This document shows, in pieces, positions 55,422-63,501 of a stretch of DNA of 64,000 bases. Under the pieces are notes generated by a model. The model saw only the letters and a program-made list of their open reading frames with translations. It was not told where the DNA came from and searched no databases. A program made the position numbers and the translations under genes. Source of the DNA: Sphingobium sp. OAS761 (GTDB taxonomy: Bacteria > Pseudomonadota > Alphaproteobacteria > Sphingomonadales > Sphingomonadaceae); the NCBI RefSeq assembly GCF_024168485.1, contig NZ_JALJVY010000007.1, forward strand, positions 62,001 through 126,000, read 5' to 3'. Every line of letters starts with the position of its first letter. The first letter of the stretch is position 1.

Positions 55422-57145
55422 CGCGCCACCTCCGGCTGGTCGAACCGCTGATACATGGGCACCGTCACGACCAGATAGGCCCGGGCGCTCAACGGTCGCC
55501 CGAACTTGTCCCTTTCCTTCCTCGCGGTGGCGACGACCCATACCTCGCCATAATTGTTGCGGCCGAAGCGGCGTTCGGGATTGGGCCCCTCCACGCCCGG
55601 CGTGAAGAAGGCGGTGGGGCTTAGCGCGCCCACATATTTCATGTCGTCGTCATAATAGACCGACATGAATTCCTGCATCGACCAGTCGGCATCGACCGGC
55701 CCCAACGCGACGTCGTCGCTGGTATTGGGCTTGCCGTCCGGGCCGTTGTCGTAGCCGGTCGCCTCGAACTGCTGATACCCCTTGGCGAACTTTATACCGC
55801 CCAGCCGGGCCAGCGCGGTTTCCGGGGTCGCCTTGATATAATCGACGTTGCGATAGACCGGGAAAGCCTGTTCCAGCACTGCGCCGGCAACCTGCACGTC
55901 GCGCGGCCCGGGCATTGCGGCGGGCGCCACATCGGCTGCGATCACCATTTCCTGCGGGGTCGCCGACAGAATTTTGGTTACCGAAACACCCGCGCCCAGA
56001 TCGATGTCGGCGGCGGCGGGAGATAGGGGCAGATTATGGCCCAGGATGCGCATCTGCACGCCTCTCGTCCCGACCTTCACCGGGCCGGGCACGACGGCCA
56101 GAATGGCGGGCGCGGCGGTGGCCCGGACCAGTTTCACGTCATAGCCGAATTCCTGATATTCGCCCCAGAACCAGCGCCCCTGCGCGCTTTGCTGGTCCGG
56201 CGCGAACCACATCGTCTCGCGCGCGGGGCTGGCCAGGTCGTCGGGGGTCGCGGCGGCGGTCCCCTTCGACGATCCGCGCCAGCTATATCCGGCATAGAGG
56301 ATGCCCGTCCCGCTGCGGCTGATCGTGGCGCCGTCGCCCAGAGCGCGCAAATGCGCCTGCGTGATGAATTCGTCGGGCGCCTTGCCCGGCGCGACAGTGA
56401 AGTCGCCCACGAAACGGCCCTTTCCGGGAACCGATGCCACCACCAGCCAGTCCCCGGCCAGGCGCGGCGCCCGCTGGCGCGCGCTCCACGCAGCCCATTC
56501 CGGAGAGTGCAGCCCGGCAACCTTGGGCAGATAGGTAAGCGCATATTCGCCGCGGGTCAGCTTGTCCTTGGGATCGCGACCCTCGGGCTGTTCGCTGTCC
56601 TCTGCGGGCCGGCGATATTGCGCATCCGCCTGTGAATAGAGAGCGACGTGCAGGTCCTGAAGCGTCTTCCATTCCATCTTCGACCGGCGCCAGGACATGG
56701 GCTGGGCATAGGCGTGGCAACTGGCGCAGGCGCCATGCATGGTTTCGTTGGGGATGATGCTTTCGTCGATGATCCGCTTTTCGGCCAGATACATGACGGG
56801 CTTTGCCTCCTCCGGCGCCAGCCCGTGCGAGGCGGCGAGCGATTTGACGACCGCGCGGCTTTCATCGGGGGTCAGATACAGTCCGTTGAGGCGCACCATC
56901 CGCTTGATCGCCTGCGACCAGCCCTCCGGCGTAGTGCGGACCCAGCTGATGCGGCTCAGATTGCCCTTCGCGTCCGGGGTATGGCAGCCGCCGCATTTTT
57001 CCCGCACCAGCGGATCGGTGACGGGGATGCCGGGTTCTGTTTCCTTCATCGCGGCGCCATCCGGTGCTCCGTTCGATTGCGCGAACACGACAGACGCGGA
57101 AAACAGCGCCAGCAAGGCCAGTTTCGTGACGGGAAGCCGCTTCAC
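55418..57145 (-). CDS. qhpA: QHNDH alpha subunit (diheme cytochrome c)
   Basis: A 575-residue periplasmic protein. Signal peptide KRLPVTKLALLALFSASVVF with cleavage after Ala22. Two c-type heme sites lie in the N-terminal domain: C51-G-G-C54-H55 and C140-A-S-C143-H144. The rest holds beta-rich domains including IPT/Ig-like parts (VVPGPVKVGTRGVQMRILGH), as in the known alpha subunit. Electrons from the CTQ would pass through these hemes to a soluble cytochrome or copper protein. ATG 57145 is preceded by AAGGGGG. It is the first gene of the qhp operon. Confidence 0.95.
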   Translation of the reverse strand: MKRLPVTKLALLALFSASVVFAQSNGAPDGAAMKETEPGIPVTDPLVREKCGGCHTPDAKGNLSRISWVRTTPEGWSQAIKRMVRLNGLYLTPDESRAVVKSLAASHGLAPEEAKPVMYLAEKRIIDESIIPNETMHGACASCHAYAQPMSWRRSKMEWKTLQDLHVALYSQADAQYRRPAEDSEQPEGRDPKDKLTRGEYALTYLPKVAGLHSPEWAAWSARQRAPRLAGDWLVVASVPGKGRFVGDFTVAPGKAPDEFITQAHLRALGDGATISRSGTGILYAGYSWRGSSKGTAAATPDDLASPARETMWFAPDQQSAQGRWFWGEYQEFGYDVKLVRATAAPAILAVVPGPVKVGTRGVQMRILGHNLPLSPAAADIDLGAGVSVTKILSATPQEMVIAADVAPAAMPGPRDVQVAGAVLEQAFPVYRNVDYIKATPETALARLGGIKFAKGYQQFEATGYDNGPDGKPNTSDDVALGPVDADWSMQEFMSVYYDDDMKYVGALSPTAFFTPGVEGPNPERRFGRNNYGEVWVVATARKERDKFGRPLSARAYLVVTVPMYQRFDQPEVAR

Positions 57146-57257
57146 CCCAGATGTCCCCCTTCACGCGGAACGGTGCCGCGTTACCATCGAAGCCCGGGCT
57201 TCCTCCCCCTTTTCACCAGATAACGAATTGCCTCGTGACGACCCGCCAGCGAAATCT

Positions 57258-57269
57258 TGACATCTGTCA
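57258..57269. promoter_or_regulatory. Palindrome in the qhpA upstream region
   Basis: TGACATCTGTCA is nearly a perfect inverted repeat (arms TGACA/TGTCA) about 110 bases before the qhpA start. On the minus strand TTGAAA (57279-57274 region) and AAGATT flank it at roughly promoter spacing. It is a candidate operator; no qhpR-type regulator gene is present in the window to pair it with. Confidence 0.35.
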
Positions 57270-57308
57270 GATTTTTTTCAAGCAGATAAATGACGGCGTC
57301 GCTTCGGC

Positions 57309-58910
57309 TCAGCGCCACCGGTTCCAGATGGCGCCGTCCTTGAGCACCGCGCGAGCCGCATTATGGCCCGGTGCGCCCGTCACCCCGCCGCCCGGATGCG
57401 TCCCTGCCCCGCACATATAGAGCCCCTTGAGCGGTCCGCGATAGGCGCCATGCCCCAGCACGGGGCGTGCCGACCACATCTGGTCCAGCGACAGATGGCC
57501 ATGCATGATGTCGCCGCCGACCAGACCGAACTTGCGTTCCAGATCGAGCGGAGAATGGATCTGGCGTGCGATGATGCTGTCTGCGAATCGGGGGGCCTGC
57601 GCCTCCACGGTGGCGACGATCGCGTCCGCCGCCGCCTCCCGCTCGTCATCCCAATTGCGGCCGTCGGGCAGAACCGGCGCGAATTGCTGGCAGAAGAGGC
57701 TGGCGACATGGCATCCCGGCGGCGCCAGGCTGTCGTCGACGGTCGAGGGGATCAGCATTTCCACGATCGGCGCGCGGGACCAGCCGTCGCGCTTCGCATC
57801 CAGAAAGGCCCGGTCCATATAATCGAGCGTGGGAGCCAGGATGATGCCCGACTGGTGATGTTCACCGACACCCGGCAGGCAGGTAAAATCAGGCAGCGCC
57901 GACAGCGCCACATTCATGCGGAAGGTGCCAGATCCGACGTTGAACGCGCCGATCCGCCTGCGAAAATCGGCGGGCAGGTCCGACGGCGCCATCAGCCGTT
58001 CGTACAGGAGCTTCGGCCCGACATTGGCGATGACGCAGCGCCCCGTCACCTCCTCCCCGCCGTCCAGCCGCACGCCGACGGCGCGGTCGCCATCCACCAG
58101 CACCGAAGCGACCGGCGCCTCCAGGCTGATCTCGACCCCCATCGCCCGCACCACCGCCGCCATTGCCGTGGTGATGGCCCCCATGCCGCCGACCGCGTGG
58201 CCCCAGGCTCCCTTCTTGCCATTCACTTCGCCGAACACATGATGCAACAGGACATAGGCGCTGCCGGGTGTGTCGGGGCTGGCATAATTGCCGACCACGG
58301 CATCGAAGCCGAACGCCGCCTTGACCGCATCGCTTTCGAACCAGGAATCCAGGATGGTGCGGGCGGACTTGGTGAACAGATCCAGCACGTCGCGCTGCTG
58401 TTCGATGCCGAGCCCGGAGATGCGCCACCCCTGCCTGAGCGCGTCGATGACCATCGTCATGCCGTCCCCGACATTGGGCGGGCTTTTGAGCACAAGGTCG
58501 CGCAGCAGGTCGGCCACCACCTCCAGCGCAGCATAATAGGATGGCAGCGTTTCGGCATCCTTCGCGCTGAACTTGCGGAACTCGCCCTGTGTCCGTTCCA
58601 GCCCGCCGCCCAGTTTCAGATAGCCTCCATCGGGCTGCGGCAGGAAATTGCTGACAGGCCGTTCGATCACGCGATAGCCGTGATCGGCCAGTTTCATGTC
58701 GCGGATCACCCTGGGGTTGAGCAGGCTGACGGTGTAACTGGCGGTCGAGTTGCGGAAACCCGGATGAAATTCCTCCGTCACCGCAGCGCCGCCGACCACC
58801 GCGCGCCGTTCCAATATCCGCACGCGATAGCCCGCACGCGCCAGATAGAAAGCGCAGACAAGGCCATTATGCCCGCCCCCGATGATGACCGCATCATAGT
58901 GGCTGGTCAT
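57309..58910 (-). CDS. FAD-dependent oxidoreductase (phytoene desaturase/PYROXD2-like)
   Basis: A 533-residue flavoprotein with the N-terminal FAD-binding motif DAVIIGGGHNGLVCAFYLAR (about 5-24), GGAAVTEEFHPGFRNSTASY, a central GGMGAITTAMAAVVRAMGVE and the C-terminal FAD motif MCGAGTHPGGGVTGAPGHNA. This matches the NAD(P)/FAD oxidoreductase group around human PYROXD2 and carotenoid desaturases. No carotenoid genes are nearby, so it more probably acts on an amine or other small substrate. ATG 58910 overlaps the stop of the Rieske oxygenase gene (ATGA), giving a two-gene unit upstream of qhpA. Confidence 0.87.
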   Translation of the reverse strand: MTSHYDAVIIGGGHNGLVCAFYLARAGYRVRILERRAVVGGAAVTEEFHPGFRNSTASYTVSLLNPRVIRDMKLADHGYRVIERPVSNFLPQPDGGYLKLGGGLERTQGEFRKFSAKDAETLPSYYAALEVVADLLRDLVLKSPPNVGDGMTMVIDALRQGWRISGLGIEQQRDVLDLFTKSARTILDSWFESDAVKAAFGFDAVVGNYASPDTPGSAYVLLHHVFGEVNGKKGAWGHAVGGMGAITTAMAAVVRAMGVEISLEAPVASVLVDGDRAVGVRLDGGEEVTGRCVIANVGPKLLYERLMAPSDLPADFRRRIGAFNVGSGTFRMNVALSALPDFTCLPGVGEHHQSGIILAPTLDYMDRAFLDAKRDGWSRAPIVEMLIPSTVDDSLAPPGCHVASLFCQQFAPVLPDGRNWDDEREAAADAIVATVEAQAPRFADSIIARQIHSPLDLERKFGLVGGDIMHGHLSLDQMWSARPVLGHGAYRGPLKGLYMCGAGTHPGGGVTGAPGHNAARAVLKDGAIWNRWR

Positions 58911-60088
58911 GGACGCGCGCTCCATCCGGCGGATGGCGCCGTACGAAGGCGGGCCTGCGGAATGCGCGCGCGCACCCGACCGCAGAAATGCCGCAGCGCC
59001 ACTTCCTGTTCGCTGAGCGGTCCCACGCTGAAGCCGGACGAGGCCATCCCGGCCTGCACCCGGTTCACCAGATCGGTATCCTCTGCATTGACCTGCCGGT
59101 TGATGCGCCAGTTGAGATAGCGCGCCGCCTTCATTTCCCGCCGGTCATCGGGAACGGCATAGCTGATCTCGCGGATCAGGGTCCGGGTCGGCGACAGGGG
59201 CAGCCAGCTCATGAAGTCCACCTGATCGGGATAGATGTCGATCGCGAAATTGGGCCACAGTTTGAAATAGGTCCACAGCCGCTGCCGATCGGGCGGCAGG
59301 TGCGGGACCGTGGGCAGGAAATGCTGATAGGCGCGTTCGGACGGATTGGCGGACGGCAGGTCCAGTATCGGTCCCCACATCCTGTCCACATGCGCCGACG
59401 CCTCAACCCCGTATCCGTCGCCCATCAGCCGCCGCAAGCCCGGATGCGCGACCGCGATATGCAGGCCGTCCGAATAATTGTCGCCGATGATCTTCCAGTT
59501 TACCGCGCGCGGCCGCAGCGTCACGCGGCCCATCGCCCGCAGGTCGGGGAAGCGATAGGGCGCGATCTGTTCGGCATAGGGGGCCATCATAGCGGCGACG
59601 GATGGCCCGCCGTCATCTTCCAGCCGGACGAACAGGAACCCCTGCCACCGGTCGACCTCCACCGATGCGAGGCCATGATCGACGGGGTCGAAGGCCGGTC
59701 CGTAGCCGGTGCGGCCGGGCACGCCGGACAACCGCCCGTCCAGTTCGTAGGTCCAGCCATGATAGGGGCAGACCAGCTTCTTCGCGCATCCCACATCCGC
59801 ATCGACGATCCGCGCGCCGCGATGGCGGCAGACATTGGCGAAGGCGCGCACCGCCCCGTCCGCGCCACGGATCAGAACGATGCTTTCGCCGACGAAATCG
59901 AACCGCTGGAAATCGCCGGGCGCAGGAATATCGCTGTCATGGCACACGATCTGCCACGATGGCCGAAGGATGCGTGCCACCTCTTCCGAGAAAAATTCGG
60001 TGTCGACATAGGTCCATGCCGGCAGGGACCAGCCCGCATCCGGATCTTCCTCCGTTCCTGCCCCCCTTCTCGTCAATTCGGTCCCCAT
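58907..60088 (-). CDS. Rieske non-heme iron oxygenase, alpha subunit
   Basis: A 393-residue oxygenase component. The Rieske [2Fe-2S] ligands are C87-x-H89 (VCRHRGARI) and C107-x2-H110 (CPYHGWTYELDG). The mononuclear iron site is in IIGDNYSDGLHIAVAHPGL with the D/N-x-x-H-x4-H pattern. Sequence style (SWQIVCHDSDIPAPGDFQRF; LRPRAVNWKIIGDNYSDGLH) resembles the branch acting on quaternary ammonium compounds or small aromatics. No reductase gene lies beside it apart from the coupled FAD oxidoreductase. No ribosome binding site is visible upstream of ATG 60088; a TATAAC box 10 bases before suggests a leaderless transcript. Confidence 0.88.
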   Translation of the reverse strand: MGTELTRRGAGTEEDPDAGWSLPAWTYVDTEFFSEEVARILRPSWQIVCHDSDIPAPGDFQRFDFVGESIVLIRGADGAVRAFANVCRHRGARIVDADVGCAKKLVCPYHGWTYELDGRLSGVPGRTGYGPAFDPVDHGLASVEVDRWQGFLFVRLEDDGGPSVAAMMAPYAEQIAPYRFPDLRAMGRVTLRPRAVNWKIIGDNYSDGLHIAVAHPGLRRLMGDGYGVEASAHVDRMWGPILDLPSANPSERAYQHFLPTVPHLPPDRQRLWTYFKLWPNFAIDIYPDQVDFMSWLPLSPTRTLIREISYAVPDDRREMKAARYLNWRINRQVNAEDTDLVNRVQAGMASSGFSVGPLSEQEVALRHFCGRVRARIPQARLRTAPSAGWSARP

Positions 60089-60097
60089 ATGAAACTG

Positions 60098-60113
60098 TTA
60101 TACAATCGTATAA
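60098..60113. promoter_or_regulatory. Inverted repeat/promoter just before the Rieske oxygenase gene
   Basis: TTATAC-AATC-GTATAA is a 6-bp-arm palindrome 10 bases before the ATG at 60088. On the minus strand the TATAAC arm could be the -10 element itself, so a repressor bound here would cover the start of transcription. The arrangement resembles TetR-type operators. Confidence 0.45.
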
Positions 60114-60136
60114 TTATTGGCCGGGCCTGTCCATCG

Positions 60137-61105
60137 TTACTCCGCTTCTTCCGCTGCCAGTCTGCGCGCCAGCACGGCACAGGCCATGAGCTGGATCTGG
60201 TGAAACAGCATCAGCGGCAGCAACACCGGCCCGGCCAGGCTGGCGGGGAACAGCACGCCCGCCATCGGCACACCGGATGCGAGGCTTTTTTTAGAGCCGC
60301 AGAAAATCAGCACGATCGCGTCGGCGCGGGCAAGGCCGAGCGCGCGTCCCAAAACCCGGGTAAAAATGAGGACCACGGCCAGCATCATGCAGCAGATCAG
60401 CGCGAGCAGGGCCAGTTCGCCGCCCGACACACGTCGCCACAATCCTTCGACCACCGCCGCCGAAAAGGCGGCATAGACGACCAGCAGGATCGATGCCCGG
60501 TCGACCCGTCCCACCAATGCCCTGTGCCGGGCGATGAACCCGTCCACCCAGGGCCGCGCCAGATGGCCGAGCAGGAAAGGCAGCAGCAATTGCAGCAGGA
60601 TCGCTTCGACCGCCTGGGCGGACACAAGGCCGCCGGTGCCGCCACGCGCCATGAGCAGCGCGACCAGCAACGGCGTCACGAGGATACCCAGCAGATTGGA
60701 AAAAGACGCGCTGACCACCGCCGCGGCCACATTGCCGCGCGCGATGGCGGTGAAGGCGATGGACGATTGCACGGTCGAGGGCAGCAGGGAGAGAAAGAGC
60801 AGTCCGTCCCGCAATCCTTCCGGCAAGGGCGCGGCATGGCGGACGATGATTCCGACGACCGGGAACAATGCGAATGTGGTGGCGAGCGTCCCCAGATGCA
60901 GCTTCCACGCCCTTGCCCCGCTCCAGATCGCCTCGCGCGACAATTTGGCGCCATGCAGGAAGAAGAGCAGCACGATGCCGGCGTCCGCGATTGCGCCGGC
61001 CACCTGCGCGCCAGCGCCCCTGGCCGGTAGCAGGGAAGCAGCCAGCACCGTCGCGAGCAACGCGATCAGGAAAGGATCGAGGACAAGGCGAAGGCGCTCT
61101 ATCAT
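60137..61105 (-). CDS. Bile acid:sodium symporter family transporter (SBF-like)
   Basis: A 322-residue inner membrane protein with about nine to ten hydrophobic helices. The N-terminus is MIERLRLVLDPFLIALLATV; conserved features of the YfeH/SBF-like group are GIVLLFFLHGAKLSREAI, LLPSTVQSSIAFTAIARGNV and the C-terminal FCGSKKSLASGVPMAGVLFP. It probably imports an organic anion or related solute with sodium. It lies upstream of the Rieske gene on the same strand with a 48-base gap that contains the palindromic promoter site. Confidence 0.9.
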   Translation of the reverse strand: MIERLRLVLDPFLIALLATVLAASLLPARGAGAQVAGAIADAGIVLLFFLHGAKLSREAIWSGARAWKLHLGTLATTFALFPVVGIIVRHAAPLPEGLRDGLLFLSLLPSTVQSSIAFTAIARGNVAAAVVSASFSNLLGILVTPLLVALLMARGGTGGLVSAQAVEAILLQLLLPFLLGHLARPWVDGFIARHRALVGRVDRASILLVVYAAFSAAVVEGLWRRVSGGELALLALICCMMLAVVLIFTRVLGRALGLARADAIVLIFCGSKKSLASGVPMAGVLFPASLAGPVLLPLMLFHQIQLMACAVLARRLAAEEAE

Positions 61106-61201
61106 AAGCCCGGGTTGATCGGAGGTCGGATGGCGCGATAGACGGCGCTCAGACTTGTCGCCACCTGTTTTGCCATGGGGCGTTGAAAGGAGAGATTGGG
61201 C

Positions 61202-61960
61202 ATGAGCGAACATATCGCCATCAGCGAAAATGAAGGCGTGATCGAGATCAGGATCGACCGGCCCGAAAAGAAGAACGCGCTGACCGGCGCCATGTATCGG
61301 ACGATGACGGCCGCGCTGGCCGACGCCGCGGGCCGACCGGACGTCGGCGCCGTGCTGTTTTCCGGCAGCGGCGACGCATTCTGCGCGGGCAACGACCTCA
61401 AAGATTTCATGGCCGGACCGGAAGGCGGCGCGGCCGCGTTCGATTTCATCCGGGCGATCGCGGCGTTCGAAAAACCCCTCGTCGCCGCCGTCCAGGGGCT
61501 GGCGGTAGGCGTCGGCACCACGATGCTGTTTCATTGCGACCTGATCTATGCCGCGCCCGACGCGCGCTTCATCACGCCGTTCGTCAACCTGGGCATCGTG
61601 CCGGAGGCCGGGTCCAGCCTGCTGGCCCCGACAATCATGGGTCATGCGAAGGCGGCCGCGATGCTGCTGCTGGGCGAACCGATGGATGCCGAGACGGCCG
61701 ACCGGTCGGGATTGGTCACCGCCATCGTCCCGCCGGATGGACTGATCGACCATGCCCGCAGGAAGGCGGCGGCGCTGCTTGCCAAGCCGCCCGAGGCACT
61801 GATGGCGACGCGCCGCCTGATGAAGGGCGATACGGCGATCCTGTCCGCGCGCATCGAGGAGGAAGCGCGGCTGTTTCGCGAGAGGCTCGCATCACCCGAG
61901 GCGCAGGAGGCCTTTGCCGCATTCTTCGAAAAGCGCCCACCGGTGTTCCGCCGGACCTAG
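61202..61960 (+). CDS. Enoyl-CoA hydratase/isomerase family protein
   Basis: A 252-residue crotonase-fold enzyme. ATG 61202 is preceded by GGAGAG; a TTG at 61196 is less likely. Motifs: IRIDRPEKKNALTGAMYRTM, the first oxyanion segment GSGDAFCAGNDLKDF, QGLAVGVGTTMLFHCDLIYA with the second oxyanion glycines, and TPFVNLGIVPEAGSSLL with a Glu in the active-site position of hydratases. It is likely to act in fatty acid or aromatic acid degradation. It is divergent from the transporter gene and followed by the palindromic repeat. Confidence 0.9.
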   Translation: MSEHIAISENEGVIEIRIDRPEKKNALTGAMYRTMTAALADAAGRPDVGAVLFSGSGDAFCAGNDLKDFMAGPEGGAAAFDFIRAIAAFEKPLVAAVQGLAVGVGTTMLFHCDLIYAAPDARFITPFVNLGIVPEAGSSLLAPTIMGHAKAAAMLLLGEPMDAETADRSGLVTAIVPPDGLIDHARRKAAALLAKPPEALMATRRLMKGDTAILSARIEEEARLFRERLASPEAQEAFAAFFEKRPPVFRRT

Positions 61961-61961
61961 T

Positions 61962-62018
61962 GGTCCGATTCCGACATTCGACACCGTTCGAGGCCAGGCC
62001 TCGTTCGAATGTCGGAAT
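61962..62018. repeat. Palindromic repeat element, copy 2
   Basis: The core matches copy 1 (1649-1716): arms ATTCCGACATTCGA (61968-61981) and complement (62005-62018), 23-base centre with a perfect 7-bp inner hairpin (CGAGGCC/GGCCTCG, 61989-62003). It starts 2 bases after the enoyl-CoA hydratase stop and could serve as its transcript end. The right-hand CGGACC arm of copy 1 is missing; an inverted CGGACC lies just left, at the end of the gene. Confidence 0.8.
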
Positions 62019-62118
62019 CAATCCACCGGAGAGGCCTTGCGTTGCGCGGAAAGATCATGGTCGTAGAACCGTGCACGCCAAGGAGCCGCCGACCGTGACC
62101 GACCAACCTGCGGATGAT

Positions 62119-63033
62119 TTATGTCCGCGTGTCGCGGCGGACCAGACGCAGTTCGCTGACGACGACCGCAGCGACGATGAGGACGCCGCCCAGCAGGGAT
62201 GAAGGCGGCATCCGGTCGCCGGCGACGCGGCCGACGATGCCCGCCCAGACCGGCTCGCCGGCATAGATCAGCGTCGCGCGGGTCGGCGACACGCTTCGCT
62301 GCGCCCAGTTCATGACGAGCTGGATCAGCGTGGTCGCGGCGCCCAGCCCGCAGGCCGCCAGCAATATATAGGGGGACAAAGGCGGGATCGCCTCCCCCGC
62401 CGGCACCATCGAAGCGAAGCACAGAAACGACGTCACCGTCAGTTGGACCAGCGTCACGCGCACCACGTCGACCGTGCCGGCCCACAGGCTGATGAAGATG
62501 ATCTCCAGCGCGATCGCGACGGTGCTGACCAGGGTCAGCGTTTCGCCCCACCCCAGCCCGATGCCGCTGCGCGGCCCCGCGATCAGCATCAGTCCCGCGA
62601 GCGCGAGTGCGACGCCGGCCCAGCTTGCAAGACGCGGCGGGCGCCGAAGGATTGCCCATTGGAGCACCGGCACCAGCGGCACATAGGCCGCCGTGATGAA
62701 GGCAGAGGTGGAGCTGGATATGCTGCGAAGCCCCCAGGCCTGGAGCGCATAGCCGCCGAAGATGCCCAGCCCGATCACCGCGCCCGCGCGCAGTTCGCGC
62801 CAGGTCAAACCGCGCAAGACGGGCCATGCCAGGGGCAAGGCGACAAGGGCGGCTGTACCGAAACGCAGGCCTACGAAGAACAGCGGGCCGGACGCGCGCA
62901 TTGCAACGTGCACGATCAGGAAAGTGCCGCCCCACAACATGGTCACGCCGATCAGCGCCATTTCCGGCCGGCCGATCATCCATGGTCCGTCGGTCACCCG
63001 TTCGGGAAGCTGGGGCGGAAGCGCGGAGTCCAT
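62119..63033 (-). CDS. EamA/DMT-family transporter
   Basis: A 304-residue membrane protein with ten predicted helices in two EamA halves: IGVTMLWGGTFLIVHVAMRA, SSSTSAFITAAYVPLVPVLQ and LAGLMLIAGPR in the first, RATLIYAGEPVWAGIVGRVA and GGVLIVAAVVVSELRL in the second. Members export amino acids, nucleobases or metabolites. No neighbouring gene suggests a substrate. Confidence 0.92.
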   Translation of the reverse strand: MDSALPPQLPERVTDGPWMIGRPEMALIGVTMLWGGTFLIVHVAMRASGPLFFVGLRFGTAALVALPLAWPVLRGLTWRELRAGAVIGLGIFGGYALQAWGLRSISSSTSAFITAAYVPLVPVLQWAILRRPPRLASWAGVALALAGLMLIAGPRSGIGLGWGETLTLVSTVAIALEIIFISLWAGTVDVVRVTLVQLTVTSFLCFASMVPAGEAIPPLSPYILLAACGLGAATTLIQLVMNWAQRSVSPTRATLIYAGEPVWAGIVGRVAGDRMPPSSLLGGVLIVAAVVVSELRLVRRDTRT

Positions 63034-63116
63034 TGCCGCCGCCTATGGATCGTGCAGGCGTCGGTCAAGACGGGGCAAGCGGGGCGGCGCGTCCGCGCGC
63101 GCCGCCCATGCCATCA

Positions 63117-63431
63117 TCAGTCGTTCTTCAGGTCGGTGCCCGCATCCTGAAGGGCATCGCCCATGTCGCGCTTGGCTTCCTGACCTTCCCGCCGGGCATC
63201 GGCGGCGGCATTGTCCGTCGCATCGCCGACACGATCCGCGCCATTGTCGATGGCGCGACCTGCGTCGTCCAGGCCGTTGCCGATCGCATCACCCGCGTCA
63301 TCGACGGCGCGGCTCATATCGTTGCCGATGGAGGAGCCGGTATTTTCGAGATTATCCTGCGTTTTTTCCGAACAGGCGGACAGGCCGGTGGCGGCCAGGA
63401 TCGCCATTCCGGCGAGGATGGGCATGCGCAT
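63117..63431 (-). CDS. Small lipoprotein with helical heptad-like repeats
   Basis: A 104-residue protein with a lipoprotein signal and lipobox (ILAATGLSACS, lipid-attached Cys about residue 20). The mature part is polar, rich in Asp, Ala, Asn and Gly, with repeating units such as AVDDAGDAIGNGLDDAGRAI and NGADRVGDATDNAAADARRE; it probably forms a long helix. It has no known fold and resembles small stress-linked entericidin-like or hydrophilic lipoproteins. ATG 63431 is preceded by GAGAGG 7 bases upstream, which can pair with an upstream CCTCTC. Confidence 0.75.
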   Translation of the reverse strand: MRMPILAGMAILAATGLSACSEKTQDNLENTGSSIGNDMSRAVDDAGDAIGNGLDDAGRAIDNGADRVGDATDNAAADARREGQEAKRDMGDALQDAGTDLKND

Positions 63432-63438
63432 GAAGCTA

Positions 63439-63462
63439 CCTCTCTATCGTTGCATGGAGAGG
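63439..63462 (-). promoter_or_regulatory. Hairpin covering the ribosome binding site of the small lipoprotein gene
   Basis: On the minus strand CCTCTC (63462-63457) can pair with the Shine-Dalgarno GAGAGG (63444-63439) across a 12-base loop. The 6-bp stem is weak enough to melt with temperature; whether it has any effect is unknown. Confidence 0.35.
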
Positions 63463-63501
63463 GACAAGCGCGGGAAAGCCGATAAAGTTGCGTGCGGGAA
63501 A

